Positions 1-11,054 of a DNA stretch of 64,000 nucleotides are shown piece by piece. The first letter of the stretch is position 1; the number at the start of each line of letters is the position of its first letter. Location: contig NZ_LZHW01000039.1 of the NCBI RefSeq assembly GCF_001667265.1, positions 1 through 64,000 on the forward strand, given 5' to 3'. The DNA is from Mycobacterium sp. ACS4331 (GTDB lineage Bacteria > Actinomycetota > Actinomycetes > Mycobacteriales > Mycobacteriaceae). Under the pieces are notes generated by a model that was not told the DNA's origin, did not search any database, and saw nothing but the letters and a program-made list of their open reading frames with translations. A program made the position numbers and the translations under genes.

Positions 1-758
1 GGCGGCGGGGGCGGTGCGGAGGTCTGCGCCGGCACCGGCGGCATCACCCAGCTGGTCTCCTCCGACGCCCGGCGGTGCGAGCCGCGGTAGTCGGGCTCCT
101 CGGCCCGGCGACGCCGTCGTGCCTGCGGTTCCGGCACCGGCGGCGGAGGCGGCGGCAGCAGCGGCTCCTCGGGCACGTCGATGATCGGGCTCTCGGCGGT
201 GCGGGTGGTGTCGTCCTCCTCCGCGGGCGCGACCCGGCTGGCGATCACCCGGTCGGCCTTGACCGGTTCCGGGGTGCGCAGCCATTCGCCCCGGGTGCGA
301 TCGGTCTCGATGGCGGGCCGGTGCGCCAGGTCGGTGTCGAACAGGATCTCCAGATTGGTCCGCAGCGCCGCCAGTTCGGCGCGCAGTGCGGCCACCTCGT
401 CGGCGGACTGAAGGCGCAGTTCCGACGAGATCTCGCGACGCAGATGGGTCTCGACGGTCAGCTCGTACTCCCGGCGTGCCGAGATCTCCCGATCCAGCTG
501 AAGGTCGTACACGAGCTTCAGGTCGCGCACTTTGGCCTGATCGGCGTCGCTCTGCCTTCGATAGATGACCGAGACGAACGCCGCGACGACGGCGGCCCAC
601 AACGCCAGGATGACGGCGAGCTTGAGCAGTTCGACACGGTTGGTGAACACCAACGCGGAACTCGCCGCAATGGCGAGGACCAGCAACACAGTCAAGAGCA
701 GCCAACCCGGCCTGCGGCCGCTGCGCCGACTCTGCGCGCCGCGGGACAGAACGGTCAT
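1..758 (-). CDS. Membrane protein of the DUF6779 / Rv3604c type, C-terminus cut by window edge
   Basis: The reading frame opens with ATG at 758 and stays open to base 1, so the C-terminus is missing. The N-terminus (MTVLSRGAQSRRSG) is basic. It is followed by two hydrophobic segments, at about residues 18-38 and 46-65, and then by a charged, probably helical stretch rich in Arg, Glu and Leu (about 66-125). A Pro/Glu/Arg-rich tail contains a run of seven prolines. The design suggests a small inner-membrane anchor with a long cytoplasmic tail. It lies 69 bp downstream of the DUF3180 gene in the fol operon, where M. tuberculosis has Rv3604c. No enzymatic motif is visible. The family name comes from gene order and architecture, not from a search. 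Confidence 0.75.
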   Translation of the reverse strand, partial: MTVLSRGAQSRRSGRRPGWLLLTVLLVLAIAASSALVFTNRVELLKLAVILALWAAVVAAFVSVIYRRQSDADQAKVRDLKLVYDLQLDREISARREYELTVETHLRREISSELRLQSADEVAALRAELAALRTNLEILFDTDLAHRPAIETDRTRGEWLRTPEPVKADRVIASRVAPAEEDDTTRTAESPIIDVPEEPLLPPPPPPVPEPQARRRRRAEEPDYRGSHRRASEETSWVMPPVPAQTSAPPPP

Positions 759-827
759 GCGCCGACTGTACCTGTGCGAGGTCACTGCGCGTGTCGCCGC
801 GCATCGGCGATTCTGAAGATCCCTGCG

Positions 828-1313
828 CTATTCCGGCAGACCAGACGGATCGTCGGGATCGTCCGTCCGGTCGCCGGGCGACTTGCAGCAATGCTGAAGC
901 CAGAGCGCGGCCACCATGAGCACCAGTGCGCAGGCCGCCGCGACGAGCGCCCCGGGAGTGTCCTGCTCGGCCACCCGCAGCGTGGTCCGACGCGGAAATG
1001 TGTAGGCCAGCACCGCCAGCCACCACCCGAACATCACGGCCCCCACCCAGGCCGACGCCTTGGCGATCACCACGGTCCGCGCCACCGCAAGCGGGTGCAG
1101 CCGGTCTGCGCCCAGTCCGATCCTGTTGTCGGCGATCTTGGTGCGCACCTGCCACCCCCAGACCGCCTCGACCACTCCGACACCGGCCAGCGAGATCCCG
1201 GTCCAGAGCGTCAGCGGCGGAAACCACCGGTAGAGCAGCAGCACCGCGAGGTATCCGAGGACGGCGGCGACGACGACGGCCGCGGCCAGGTCACGCTTTC
1301 TCGTCGGGCCCAT
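828..1313 (-). CDS. DUF3180 membrane protein (Rv3605c-like)
   Basis: This is a protein of about 161 residues with four hydrophobic segments: AAAVVVAAVLGYLAVLLL, the LTLWTGISLAGVGVVEAVWG region, the WVGAVMFGWWLAVLAY region, and the ALVAAACALVLMVAALWL region. A polar C-terminal tail contains a Cys pair followed by Asp- and Pro-rich sequence. I start it at [12 protein letters not shown], because the nine residues upstream of this are polar and look like read-through of the folK end. The start overlaps the folK stop by 23 bp, so translational coupling is likely. The family is almost always the last membrane gene of actinobacterial folate operons. Its function is unknown. Confidence 0.85.
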   Translation of the reverse strand: MGPTRKRDLAAAVVVAAVLGYLAVLLLYRWFPPLTLWTGISLAGVGVVEAVWGWQVRTKIADNRIGLGADRLHPLAVARTVVIAKASAWVGAVMFGWWLAVLAYTFPRRTTLRVAEQDTPGALVAAACALVLMVAALWLQHCCKSPGDRTDDPDDPSGLPE

Positions 1314-1833
1314 GCAACTCCGCCGCGAACAGTTCGACACCCTCGCGTTCGGCCGCGTCGATCTCGTGCAGAAGGTCGAGCACGCTGCGGCGCTCGTCGG
1401 CCACGGTCAGGGTGGCCTCGGGCTCCACCGCGAGCCACGGGATCAGCACGAATGCCCGCAGGTGCGCCAACGGGTGCGGCAGGGTGAGCCCATCGGACCG
1501 GGAGATCACCTCGGGCGCTTCGAGGTTGGCCGGATCTCGCACGGAGACCAGGTCGACGTCCAGCGTCCGCGGCCCCCACTTCTGCTCGCGCACCCGGTCG
1601 GCGTCGCGTTCCAGCTGCTGGGCCAGCTGCAGCCATGCGGGACCGTCAAGCGCGGGATCCTCGGCGATCACGATCGCATTGAGGAAGGGACCCTGGTCGA
1701 CACCGCCCCACGGGGCGGTCTGGTAGACCGGCGACACCGCCACCACCCGCTCGCCGAGCGCGTCGACGACACCCTGCAGGCGCGCCAGCCGGTCGCCGAG
1801 GTTGGACCCGATGGAGAGTACGACGCGACTCAC
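1291..1833 (-). CDS. folK: 6-hydroxymethyl-7,8-dihydropterin pyrophosphokinase
   Basis: FolK transfers pyrophosphate from ATP to 6-hydroxymethyl-dihydropterin, the step before dihydropteroate synthase in folate synthesis. The 180-residue protein begins [15 protein letters not shown] (the pterin-binding SIGSNLGD motif). It has VYQTAPWGG, then FLNA in the middle, and the family signature [10 protein letters not shown] with two catalytic aspartates. The length is normal for a monofunctional HPPK, with about 20 extra acidic residues at the C-terminus. The start overlaps the folB stop by 4 bp (ATGA type), and the 3' end overlaps the DUF3180 gene. The enzyme is cytoplasmic. Confidence 0.97.
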   Translation of the reverse strand: MSRVVLSIGSNLGDRLARLQGVVDALGERVVAVSPVYQTAPWGGVDQGPFLNAIVIAEDPALDGPAWLQLAQQLERDADRVREQKWGPRTLDVDLVSVRDPANLEAPEVISRSDGLTLPHPLAHLRAFVLIPWLAVEPEATLTVADERRSVLDLLHEIDAAEREGVELFAAELHGPDEKA

Positions 1834-2234
1834 AGGGTCTCCCCCACCGCCGGGATGATCGAACCCCTGCCACCGCGGCGCGACCTGCGTGCGACCACGG
1901 CGACGTCGGCGAAGTCCAGCGGGATGGGCGCCTGGGGTTTGTGCACCGTGACCTCGGCGGCGTGCACGCGCTCATCGGACATCACGTCGTCGGCGATTTC
2001 GCCGGCCACGGTCTCGATGAGGTTGCGCGGTTCGCCGCCGACGACGGCGGCCGCCCGTTGCGCGAGCACCCCGTAGTCGTAGGTGTCGGACAGTTGGTCA
2101 CTGGCCGCGGCGTCCGCGAGGTCGATCCACACCGTGATGTCGACGACGAAGTCCTGGCCGTCGCGACGCTCGTGGTCAAAGACTCCGTGATTACCGCGAA
2201 CCTTCAAGCCGCGCAGTTCGATTCGATCAGCCAT
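1830..2234 (-). CDS. folB: Dihydroneopterin aldolase
   Basis: FolB cleaves 7,8-dihydroneopterin to 6-hydroxymethyl-dihydropterin and glycolaldehyde. The 134-residue chain opens [23 protein letters not shown], the usual FolB N-terminus with the substrate-facing GVF..E block. It then has [18 protein letters not shown] and [10 protein letters not shown], all typical of the tunnel-fold family. The start codon lies inside the end of folP (8-bp overlap) and the stop overlaps the folK start, so folP, folB and folK are read as one coupled message. The C-terminus ([19 protein letters not shown]) is basic and slightly longer than in E. coli. Confidence 0.96.
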   Translation of the reverse strand: MADRIELRGLKVRGNHGVFDHERRDGQDFVVDITVWIDLADAAASDQLSDTYDYGVLAQRAAAVVGGEPRNLIETVAGEIADDVMSDERVHAAEVTVHKPQAPIPLDFADVAVVARRSRRGGRGSIIPAVGETL

Positions 2235-3075
2235 TCACGCCTCCTCCCGCACTGTTCCAGGCCGCCAGCACCTTGAGGGCGTCCACCGAGGCCCGCACGT
2301 CGTGGACCCGAACCCCCCAGGCCCCGTGGGCCGCGGCGAGCGCCGAGATCACCGCCGTGGCGACCTCCCGCCCGTCCGGAGCTCTGACGGTGCCGTCGGC
2401 GTCGGCCAGCAGCGAACCCAGGAAGCGTTTGCGGGACGCACCGATCAGCACCGGCAGGCCCGTCTCCACGAAGCTGGGAAGAGCGTTCAGCAGGGCCCAA
2501 TTGTGTTGCGCTGTCTTGGCGAACCCCAACCCGGGATCAATGATCAACTGACTGCGCGCCACCCCGGCCGCCAGGGCGTCGTCGATCGCCGACTGCAGTT
2601 CGGCCCGCACGGTCGCCACCACATCGCCGTAGTGCGGGACGTCGTGCGGATGCTCGGCCCTCACCGAACGCCAGTGCATCAGCACCCACGGCACCCCGGC
2701 GTCGGCCACGACCGACGCCATCTTCGGATCGGCCCGTCCACCGGAGACGTCGTTGACGATCTGGGCGCCCGCGTCCAGGGCGGCTCGGGCGACATCGGCG
2801 TGCATTGTGTCGATGCTGACGGTGATCCCCTGGGCGGCAAGCCCTCGGATCACCGGGCCGACGCGCGCCGACTCGACGTCAGCGGCGATCCGGACTGCTC
2901 CGGGCCGGGTCGACTCGCCTCCGACGTCGACGATCGTGGCCCCCTGGCCGACCAGTTCTAGGCCGTGCGCGATCGCGCGTCCGGGATCGAGGTAGCGGCC
3001 ACCATCGGAGAAGGAGTCGTCGGTGACGTTGACAACCCCCATCACCTGTACGGGCAGTCCCGCCGCGAGCGTCAT
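2227..3075 (-). CDS. folP: Dihydropteroate synthase
   Basis: FolP joins 6-hydroxymethyl-dihydropterin pyrophosphate to p-aminobenzoate and is the target of sulfonamides. The 282-residue TIM-barrel protein has [16 protein letters not shown] (loop 1), [13 protein letters not shown] (loop 2, with the Thr and Pro whose mutation gives sulfonamide resistance in the family), [17 protein letters not shown], and GASRKRFLG near the C-terminus. It corresponds to folP1 of M. tuberculosis, since it sits between folE and folB. The start shares an ATGA overlap with the end of folE. All motifs look intact. Confidence 0.97.
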   Translation of the reverse strand: MTLAAGLPVQVMGVVNVTDDSFSDGGRYLDPGRAIAHGLELVGQGATIVDVGGESTRPGAVRIAADVESARVGPVIRGLAAQGITVSIDTMHADVARAALDAGAQIVNDVSGGRADPKMASVVADAGVPWVLMHWRSVRAEHPHDVPHYGDVVATVRAELQSAIDDALAAGVARSQLIIDPGLGFAKTAQHNWALLNALPSFVETGLPVLIGASRKRFLGSLLADADGTVRAPDGREVATAVISALAAAHGAWGVRVHDVRASVDALKVLAAWNSAGGGVNG

Positions 3076-3680
3076 TTACGCAGGATGAGTTCCAGCGCCT
3101 CAGCACGAGAGGCCTTGTCCGACTTGAACTGTCCGCGCACTGCCGAGGTGGTGGTGGTGGCGCCCGGCTTGCGGATGCCGCGCATCGCCATGCACAGATG
3201 CTCGGCCTCGACCACGACGATCACGCCGCGGGGGTCGAGTTTGCGCATCAGGGCGTCGGCGATCTGGGCGGTCAGACGTTCCTGCACCTGGGGACGTTTG
3301 GCGTAGAGGTCGACGACGCGGGCCAGCTTGGACAGCCCCGTCACGCGTCCGTCCACACCGGGGATGTACCCCACGTGCGCCACACCGTGGAAGGCGACCA
3401 GGTGGTGCTCGCACGTCGAGTACATCGGAATGTCCTTGACCAGCACAAGTTCATCGTGCTGCTCGTCGAACGTGGTGTTGAGCACCTCGTCGGGATCCAG
3501 GTAGAGCCCGGCGAACATCTCCTGATATGCGCGGGCCACCCTGGCGGGTGTCTCGATCAGTCCGTGCCGGTCGGGATCCTCACCGATCGCGTAGAGCAGT
3601 TCGCGGACCGCCGCCTCTGCACGCGCCTGATCGAACACCGGACGATCAACCGTTGCGACCCGAGAATTCGGCAGCACCAT
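3072..3680 (-). CDS. folE: GTP cyclohydrolase I
   Basis: FolE converts GTP to 7,8-dihydroneopterin triphosphate and is the entry enzyme of folate synthesis. The 202-residue protein has the zinc and active-site motif [18 protein letters not shown], then [23 protein letters not shown], and the second Cys region [16 protein letters not shown], which are complete for the type I enzyme. It starts only 18 bp after the end of ftsH (reading right to left) and overlaps folP by 4 bp. The fol genes are therefore probably transcribed with ftsH. Confidence 0.97.
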   Translation of the reverse strand: MVLPNSRVATVDRPVFDQARAEAAVRELLYAIGEDPDRHGLIETPARVARAYQEMFAGLYLDPDEVLNTTFDEQHDELVLVKDIPMYSTCEHHLVAFHGVAHVGYIPGVDGRVTGLSKLARVVDLYAKRPQVQERLTAQIADALMRKLDPRGVIVVVEAEHLCMAMRGIRKPGATTTTSAVRGQFKSDKASRAEALELILRK

Positions 3681-3698
3681 GCAAGACTCCGTTCGTCA

Positions 3699-6020
<2,322 letters not shown>

Positions 6021-6152
6021 CGTCAGTCTTTGGCCAGCGGGTGCGGGTCGGCCGGGTCCTTCCACGTGCGGGGCAGAGTTGTGAGCTGCGTTCAGTCAGG
6101 CTACCGCTAGTCCAACGATCGAAGGTTCCCGCCGGTGTGGTTTGGTGACCGG

Positions 6153-7052
6153 GTGGGCGAACCTGACGAACGTTTCGTCGTGCGCGATGGTGTCCGTCTG
6201 CGCGTCCTCGACGCCGGCGCGACCGGCGAGGCCGACCAACCGGTCGTGGTCCTCGCTCATGGCTTCCCCGAACTGGCGTACTCGTGGCGCCACCAGATCC
6301 CGGCCCTGGTCGACGCCGGCTGGCGGGTGCTGGCCCCCGATCAGCGCGGGTACGGCGGCTCCGACCGCCCCACCGACGTCGAGGCCTACGACATCAACGC
6401 CCTGACCGGCGATCTCGTCGGCCTGCTCGACGACATCGGCACCTCTCGGGCGGTCTTCATCGGGCACGACTGGGGTGCGCTGGTGGTCTGGCACACCGCA
6501 CTGCTGCACCCTGCCCGGGTCCGCGCCGTCGCGGGCCTGAGCGTGCCGCCGATTCCGCGGGCCCGCACTCGGCCCACCGAACGGTGGCGGGAGAAGTTCG
6601 GTGCGGACTTCTACATGCTCCGCTATCAGACCCCCGGGGTCGTCGACGCCGAGATGGCCGCCGATGTCGCGGGCACCATGCGGGATCTGTTCGCCGAGGG
6701 CAGACAACCGGGCCTGCCCGACTGGATCTCACCGGCCGACTTCGAGGTCTACGTGCAGCAGTTCAGCCGGACCGGGTTCACCGGCGCGCTGAACTGGTAC
6801 CGCAACTACGACCGCAACTGGGCGGCCACACCGCATCTGACGGATGCGCGCATCGACGTGCCCGCGCTGTTCGTCGGCGGAAGCGCGGATCCGGTGCGGC
6901 ACACCATGCGACCCGAACGTGCCCGTGAGGTCGTCGCGGGCCCCTACCGGGAGATCTGGGTTGACGGTGCCGGCCACTGGCTGCAGCAGGAGCGGCCGAC
7001 CGAGGTCAACCGCATCCTGCTGGCGTTCCTGTCCGACGTCACAGGTGGGTGA
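6153..7052 (+). CDS. ephA: Epoxide hydrolase, alpha/beta fold (EphA-like)
   Basis: The roughly 299-residue alpha/beta hydrolase has the oxyanion motif HGFPE (as in LAHGFPELAYSWRHQIPAL), the nucleophile elbow GHDWGA with catalytic Asp, an acidic charge-relay residue in GSADPV, and the base His in GAGHWLQQERP. It also has two cap-domain Tyr positions (WYRNYDRNW) typical of epoxide hydrolases. I prefer GTG at 6153, because MGEPDERFVVRDGVRL aligns with the EphA N-terminus I know; GTG at 6135 is also possible. It diverges from ftsH. Its length is somewhat shorter than M. tuberculosis EphA because the cap loop is reduced. Substrate is unknown; lipid epoxides are usual for the mycobacterial family. 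Confidence 0.88.
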   Translation: MGEPDERFVVRDGVRLRVLDAGATGEADQPVVVLAHGFPELAYSWRHQIPALVDAGWRVLAPDQRGYGGSDRPTDVEAYDINALTGDLVGLLDDIGTSRAVFIGHDWGALVVWHTALLHPARVRAVAGLSVPPIPRARTRPTERWREKFGADFYMLRYQTPGVVDAEMAADVAGTMRDLFAEGRQPGLPDWISPADFEVYVQQFSRTGFTGALNWYRNYDRNWAATPHLTDARIDVPALFVGGSADPVRHTMRPERAREVVAGPYREIWVDGAGHWLQQERPTEVNRILLAFLSDVTGG

Positions 7053-7254
7053 ACTCGCGTGCCATCTCGGCCCGCTCCAGGTATTCGGCGCGGACGGGAC
7101 GGCGGTGCGATTCGGGTGCCACACCCACGGTCGCGGCGTTGGCGAGACCGTGCCAGCACACGGAGAACCCATGGGTGACGTGGTGCGCGAGGGCCGGGGC
7201 CGCCCGCAGATACGCGTGCGGCAGGTGACCGATTCTCAAAGCGTTGGCGACCAT
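7039..7254 (-). CDS. Small hypothetical protein, 71 aa
   Basis: An ATG at 7254 is preceded by AAGGGGG at ideal ribosome-binding distance. The frame encodes MVANALRIGHLPHAYLRAAPALAHHV, then a short HGFSVCWHGLANAATVGVAPESHRR segment, and ends MAREFTHL. It is His- and Ala-rich with one Cys, and has no membrane helix or known motif. Its 3' end overlaps the end of the epoxide hydrolase gene on the other strand by 14 bp. The good ribosome-binding site is the main reason to believe it. It is not something I recognise from M. tuberculosis. Confidence 0.5.
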   Translation of the reverse strand: MVANALRIGHLPHAYLRAAPALAHHVTHGFSVCWHGLANAATVGVAPESHRRPVRAEYLERAEMAREFTHL

Positions 7255-7416
7255 GATGGTCCCCCTTCCGATCCGCCGACCGCGGCGAGCGATCGGCTCA
7301 CCTACAAACCCTGCGCGGCCCCGCCGCCGAGGGCGTGAGTAGTCCACTACTTGAACTCGCGCACCGCGCAGGCGAATTCCCGACGCAGCCCGCCGGTGAC
7401 ACGCGGCGATCGCCGG

Positions 7417-7422
7417 TAGGGT
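7417..7422 (+). promoter_or_regulatory. -10 box of leaderless lpqG promoter
   Basis: TAGGGT fits the mycobacterial TANNNT -10 pattern and lies exactly 6 nt before the ATG of lpqG, which has no Shine-Dalgarno sequence. This predicts transcription starting at the start codon. Confidence 0.55.
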
Positions 7423-7428
7423 GCCACC

Positions 7429-8163
7429 ATGCCGATCGCCGGGAACTCCAAGACCCCCATCCGGTTGTCCGTCGCCGTGCTCGCCGGCGTGGCCGCTGTC
7501 ACGATGACGGGCTGTGATGCCGTCAGCCCCGCGTCGTCGGGGGCACCGAACGTTCGCCAGGTGACCGTCGTCGGGAACGGCGAAGTGCAGGGCACGCCCG
7601 ACACCGTGACCACCAACGTGGGGATCAGTTTCACCGGCGCGGACGCGGTCACCGTGCTCAACCAGACCAACGAACGCCAGCAGGCCGTCATCGACGCCCT
7701 CGTCGGGGGTGGCGTGGATCGCGACAACATCGCCACCACCGGGGCCACCCTGCAACCGCAGTACGGGCCCGACGGCACCACACCTGCCGGTTATCAGTCC
7801 ACCAACACCATCGACGTCCGCATCCACGACGTCGACGCGGCATCGCGCGCTCTGCCGCTGATCGCGAACATCGGCGGCAACGCCACCCGGATCAACTCCG
7901 TGACGTTCTCGATCGACGACGACTCCGACCTGGTCCGGGACGCCCGGGCCCGCGCGTTCGAGGACGCCAAGTCGCGCGCCGAGCAGTACGCCGAGCTGTC
8001 CGGGCTGACGCTGGGCGACGTCATCTCGATCTCGGAGGCCGCCGAGGGGTCGACCCCGCCGTCGCCCACGCCCATGCCACGCGCGATGGCCGCCGACGTG
8101 CCGTTGTCACCCGGTCAGCAGACCGTGAGCTTCTCGGTCACCGCGATCTGGGAACTGCGCTAG
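7429..8163 (+). CDS. lpqG: SIMPL-domain lipoprotein LpqG
   Basis: The 244-residue protein begins with a signal peptide ending in the lipobox TMTGC (lipidated Cys29), so the mature protein is anchored on the outer face of the membrane. Residues from about 42 to the end form a SIMPL (DUF541) domain: the opening VRQVTVVGNGEVQGTPDTV, the central ANIGGNATRINSVTFSI, and the helix ARARAFEDAKSRAEQYAELSGLTLG, closing with VSFSVTAIWELR. SIMPL proteins form oligomeric periplasmic rings of unclear function. Position next to hpt matches M. tuberculosis Rv3623. It converges with the molybdopterin oxidoreductase gene. Confidence 0.88.
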   Translation: MPIAGNSKTPIRLSVAVLAGVAAVTMTGCDAVSPASSGAPNVRQVTVVGNGEVQGTPDTVTTNVGISFTGADAVTVLNQTNERQQAVIDALVGGGVDRDNIATTGATLQPQYGPDGTTPAGYQSTNTIDVRIHDVDAASRALPLIANIGGNATRINSVTFSIDDDSDLVRDARARAFEDAKSRAEQYAELSGLTLGDVISISEAAEGSTPPSPTPMPRAMAADVPLSPGQQTVSFSVTAIWELR

Positions 8164-8177
8164 CGCCCACAGGACCG

Positions 8178-8240
8178 TCGCGAGCGTCCGCATTGGTCCG
8201 CTTTCGGGCGGCGCGTCGCGTACAGACACGCGCGCTCGCC
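8178..8240 (-). repeat. Dispersed palindromic repeat, copy A
   Basis: Read on the minus strand this copy begins GCGAGCGCGCGTGTCTGTAC and ends GGACGCTCGCGA. Its ends are complementary (GCGAGCG/CGCTCGC). It closely matches copy C at 52452-52522 and more loosely copy B at 28072-28130. It fills most of the gap between two convergent genes, so it may also act as a terminator. Confidence 0.65.
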
Positions 8241-8243
8241 GGA

Positions 8244-10412
8244 TTAGTGGACTGCGGTGACGTCCACCGGGATGCCGTTGAGCACGGCCGTCCCCGACAG
8301 GGGGTCGAGTGCCCCGCCGTCGTTGAGTTGATTGACGTTGGCCTCGGCCCACCCGTGCGGGATCGACACCACGCCCGGCCGGATCGTGTCGGTGACCTCG
8401 ATCGGGATGAGGATCTCGCCGCCGGGGCCCTTCACCGACGCCATGTCGGTCAAGCCCCGCGCGGCGGCGTCATCCGGATGGATCTGCAGTGTGCACCGGT
8501 TGGTGCCGCCGGTCATGTGCATCCAGCTGTTGTTCGAACGCAGGTGCCGCCTGCCGATCAGCACCAGCCCATCCACCCGGCCGGCCAGCGACGCGCGCAA
8601 CCGGGCCGCGTCGGCGACCAGTTCCTCGGGCGCCAACTCGACCTGGCCCGACGGCGTGCGCAGCACTTCGAGGAGTCGGGGCTGAAGCGGTCCGAGGTCG
8701 ATGCCGTGCGGCGCCTCCAGCAGCCGCTGCAGCGTCAGCCCGCCGGGTTGGGCGCCGAACGCATCACCGTAGGGGCCGACCCGCAGCATCATGTCGAGTC
8801 GCCGCTCATAGCCCGGCCCCGCCGGCAGCATGCCGATCATCTCGTCGACCGATCGCCCAGCCACCGGCGACTCCGGATCCTCGGACTCCTTGGCCAGCGT
8901 CGCGCGGATCACCTGCTCGTCGGCCAGTGTCGGGTCGGCGTGCACCCCCAGACCGAAGACCAGGAGCGCGATCCTGGCCAGGATCTCGGTCTCGTCGGGC
9001 CAGCCCTCGTCGGGCGGCAGCACCGGCGGTGAGTAGCGCGCATTGTTGCGCACCGCGAGGTTGTTGAGCACGAAGTCGAAATGCGGACTGCGGGACGGTG
9101 GTGGAGGCGGCAGGATCACGTCGGCGTGCCGCGTCGTCTCGTTCAGGTACGGGTCGATGCTCAGCATGAACCCGACGCCGTCGAGAGCCCTGGCGAGCCG
9201 GTCCCCGTCGGGCGCCGACAACACCGGATTGCCCGCGATCGTGATCAGCGCCTTGATCTGGCCGTCCCCGGGGGTGTCGATCTCCTCGGCCAGCGCGACG
9301 GCCGGGAACTCCGATGCGACCTCGGGGTGGCCCGACACGCGACTGTGCCAGCGGCCCACCTGGAATCCCCGGCCCCGGTGTGGCGGCCGCGGCGTGGACG
9401 CCGTCGGTGACAGCGGGAACATCACCCCGCCCGGGCGGTCCAGGTTGCCCGTCAGGATGTTGATCACCTCGACGAGCCAACTTCCGAGCGTCCCGAACTC
9501 GACGGTCGAGGTGCCGATGCGGCCGTACACCGCGGCACTCTCGGCGGTCGCGATCTCACGCGCCAGTCGCCGGATGTCCTCAGGCTCGACACCGCAGTGC
9601 GCGGCCACCAGGTCGGGGTTGAAGTCGGCCGCCATGCCGCGGACCTGTTCGACACCCGCGACGTGCTCGGCGATGCCCCCGAGGTCGGGAGCCACCAGAT
9701 CCTCGTCGAAGAGCACGTGCACCACCGCGAAGAGCAGGGCCGCGTCCGTGCCCGGGCGCGGCGCCAGATGCCAGTCCGCCTGGGCCGCGGTGCGGGTGCG
9801 GGCCGGGTCGATCACGGTCAGCCGGCCGCCGCGCCTGCGCAGCGCCTTGAGCCTGCCCGGGAAGTCCGGGGCCGTGGTGAGGCTGCCGTTCGACACCAGG
9901 GGGTTGCCCCCGATGATGACGAGGTGGTCGGTGCGGTCCAGGTCGGGCACCGCGAACGCGAACGGGCTGCCGAACAGATGCCCGAGCGCGACCTGCTTGG
10001 GCATCTGGTCCAGAGTGCTCGCCGAGAACACATTGCGCGTGCCCAGGGCCTTGATCACCATGGGCCCGTAGAGCGCACCTGCGACGGTGTGCGCGTTCGG
10101 GTTTCCCACGTAGACCCCGACGGACCGGCCACCGTGCTCGCCGAGCACCGCGCCCAGACCCTGCGCGACGGCATCGAACGCCTCGTCCCACGTGGACTCG
10201 GTCAGTTCGCCGTCACGACGCACCATCGGGTGGGACAGTCGCGCGGGGTCGTTGTCGAGGTCGGCGAACGTCGCGCCCTTGGGGCAGATGAACCCCGCGC
10301 TGAAGACGTCCTCGGCGTCGCCGCGCGCCGCGGTGACGCGGTCACCGTCGACGGTCAGGGCCAGGCCACACGTCGCCTCGCAGATCGGACAGATGCGAAG
10401 TTCGGTGCGCAT
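8244..10412 (-). CDS. Molybdopterin-dependent oxidoreductase, formate dehydrogenase/DMSO reductase superfamily
   Basis: The 722-residue protein starts at MRTELRICPICEATCGL with a GGAGG ribosome-binding site just upstream. Four cysteines (CPICEATC and then FICPKG about 25 residues on) bind a [4Fe-4S] cluster at the N-terminus. The molybdopterin domains follow: GRSVGVYVGNPNAHTVAG, TDHLVIIGGNPLVSNGS, IDPARTRTA, EVINILTGNLDRPGG, and a C-terminal dinucleotide-binding domain (NNSWMHMTGGTNRCTLQIHPDDAAARGL). The residue that should coordinate molybdenum is not an obvious Cys or Sec, so the substrate cannot be read off. There is no Tat signal, so it is cytoplasmic. It lies 13 bp downstream of hpt, at the end of the dacB operon, where M. 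tuberculosis has no such gene. Confidence 0.9.
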   Translation of the reverse strand: MRTELRICPICEATCGLALTVDGDRVTAARGDAEDVFSAGFICPKGATFADLDNDPARLSHPMVRRDGELTESTWDEAFDAVAQGLGAVLGEHGGRSVGVYVGNPNAHTVAGALYGPMVIKALGTRNVFSASTLDQMPKQVALGHLFGSPFAFAVPDLDRTDHLVIIGGNPLVSNGSLTTAPDFPGRLKALRRRGGRLTVIDPARTRTAAQADWHLAPRPGTDAALLFAVVHVLFDEDLVAPDLGGIAEHVAGVEQVRGMAADFNPDLVAAHCGVEPEDIRRLAREIATAESAAVYGRIGTSTVEFGTLGSWLVEVINILTGNLDRPGGVMFPLSPTASTPRPPHRGRGFQVGRWHSRVSGHPEVASEFPAVALAEEIDTPGDGQIKALITIAGNPVLSAPDGDRLARALDGVGFMLSIDPYLNETTRHADVILPPPPPSRSPHFDFVLNNLAVRNNARYSPPVLPPDEGWPDETEILARIALLVFGLGVHADPTLADEQVIRATLAKESEDPESPVAGRSVDEMIGMLPAGPGYERRLDMMLRVGPYGDAFGAQPGGLTLQRLLEAPHGIDLGPLQPRLLEVLRTPSGQVELAPEELVADAARLRASLAGRVDGLVLIGRRHLRSNNSWMHMTGGTNRCTLQIHPDDAAARGLTDMASVKGPGGEILIPIEVTDTIRPGVVSIPHGWAEANVNQLNDGGALDPLSGTAVLNGIPVDVTAVH

Positions 10413-10425
10413 GGCGCCTCCAAGA

Positions 10426-11007
10426 TCAGTGGCTGTAGACCTTCGGCTCCAGTGTGCCGATGTAGGGCAGATCTCGGTAGCGTTCGGCGTAGTCGAGGCC
10501 GTATCCGACGACGAACTCGTTCGGGATGTCATAGCCGACGTACTTGACGTCGATGTCGGTCCGCACGGCGTCGGGTTTGCGCAGCAGCGTGCAGACCTCC
10601 AGAGACCGCGGGTTCCTGGTGGCGAGGTTGCGCAGCAGCCACGACAGCGTGAGCCCGGAGTCGATGATGTCCTCGACGATCAGGACGTCACGACCGTTGA
10701 TGTCGCGGTCGAGGTCTTTGAGGATCCGTACGACACCCGACGACGACGTCGACGATCCGTAGGAGCTGACGGCCATGAACTCCAGCTGGGTGGGCAGCGG
10801 AATCGCCCGGGCCAGGTCGGTGACGAACATCACCGCGCCCTTGAGGACCGTCACCAGCAGCAGATCCTCTGCGCCGAGCGAATCGCTGTAGTCGGCCGCC
10901 ACCGCGGCTGCGAGTTCAGCCGTGCGGTTCTGAATGTCCTGTTCGGACAACAGCACCGATTTGATGTCCCCCGGATAGATTTCCGCAGAATTCACTGGCA
11001 CGTTCAC
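10426..11007 (-). CDS. hpt: Hypoxanthine-guanine phosphoribosyltransferase
   Basis: Hpt salvages hypoxanthine and guanine to IMP and GMP using PRPP. The 193-residue protein has LYPGD-type opening ([19 protein letters not shown]), [13 protein letters not shown], the [15 protein letters not shown] flexible loop, and the PRPP-binding motif [17 protein letters not shown]. It ends with [28 protein letters not shown] at 11007 gives the mycobacterial N-terminus; longer in-frame sequence is Arg/Gly-rich and not coding-like. It is the fourth gene of the dacB-metalloprotease-tilS-hpt run, with a 47-bp gap after tilS. The pairing of tilS with hpt is widely conserved in bacteria. Confidence 0.95.
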   Translation of the reverse strand: MNVPVNSAEIYPGDIKSVLLSEQDIQNRTAELAAAVAADYSDSLGAEDLLLVTVLKGAVMFVTDLARAIPLPTQLEFMAVSSYGSSTSSSGVVRILKDLDRDINGRDVLIVEDIIDSGLTLSWLLRNLATRNPRSLEVCTLLRKPDAVRTDIDVKYVGYDIPNEFVVGYGLDYAERYRDLPYIGTLEPKVYSH

Positions 11008-11054
11008 AGCGTGCCACGTCGCGGCGTGCAGAACCAATGCGGTGACGTCCAGGG

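Noticed and set aside
2302..2961. Long plus-strand frames opposite the fol genes
   Set aside because: They run antiparallel to folP, whose protein motifs are complete, and are Arg/Gly-rich shadows of high-GC DNA.
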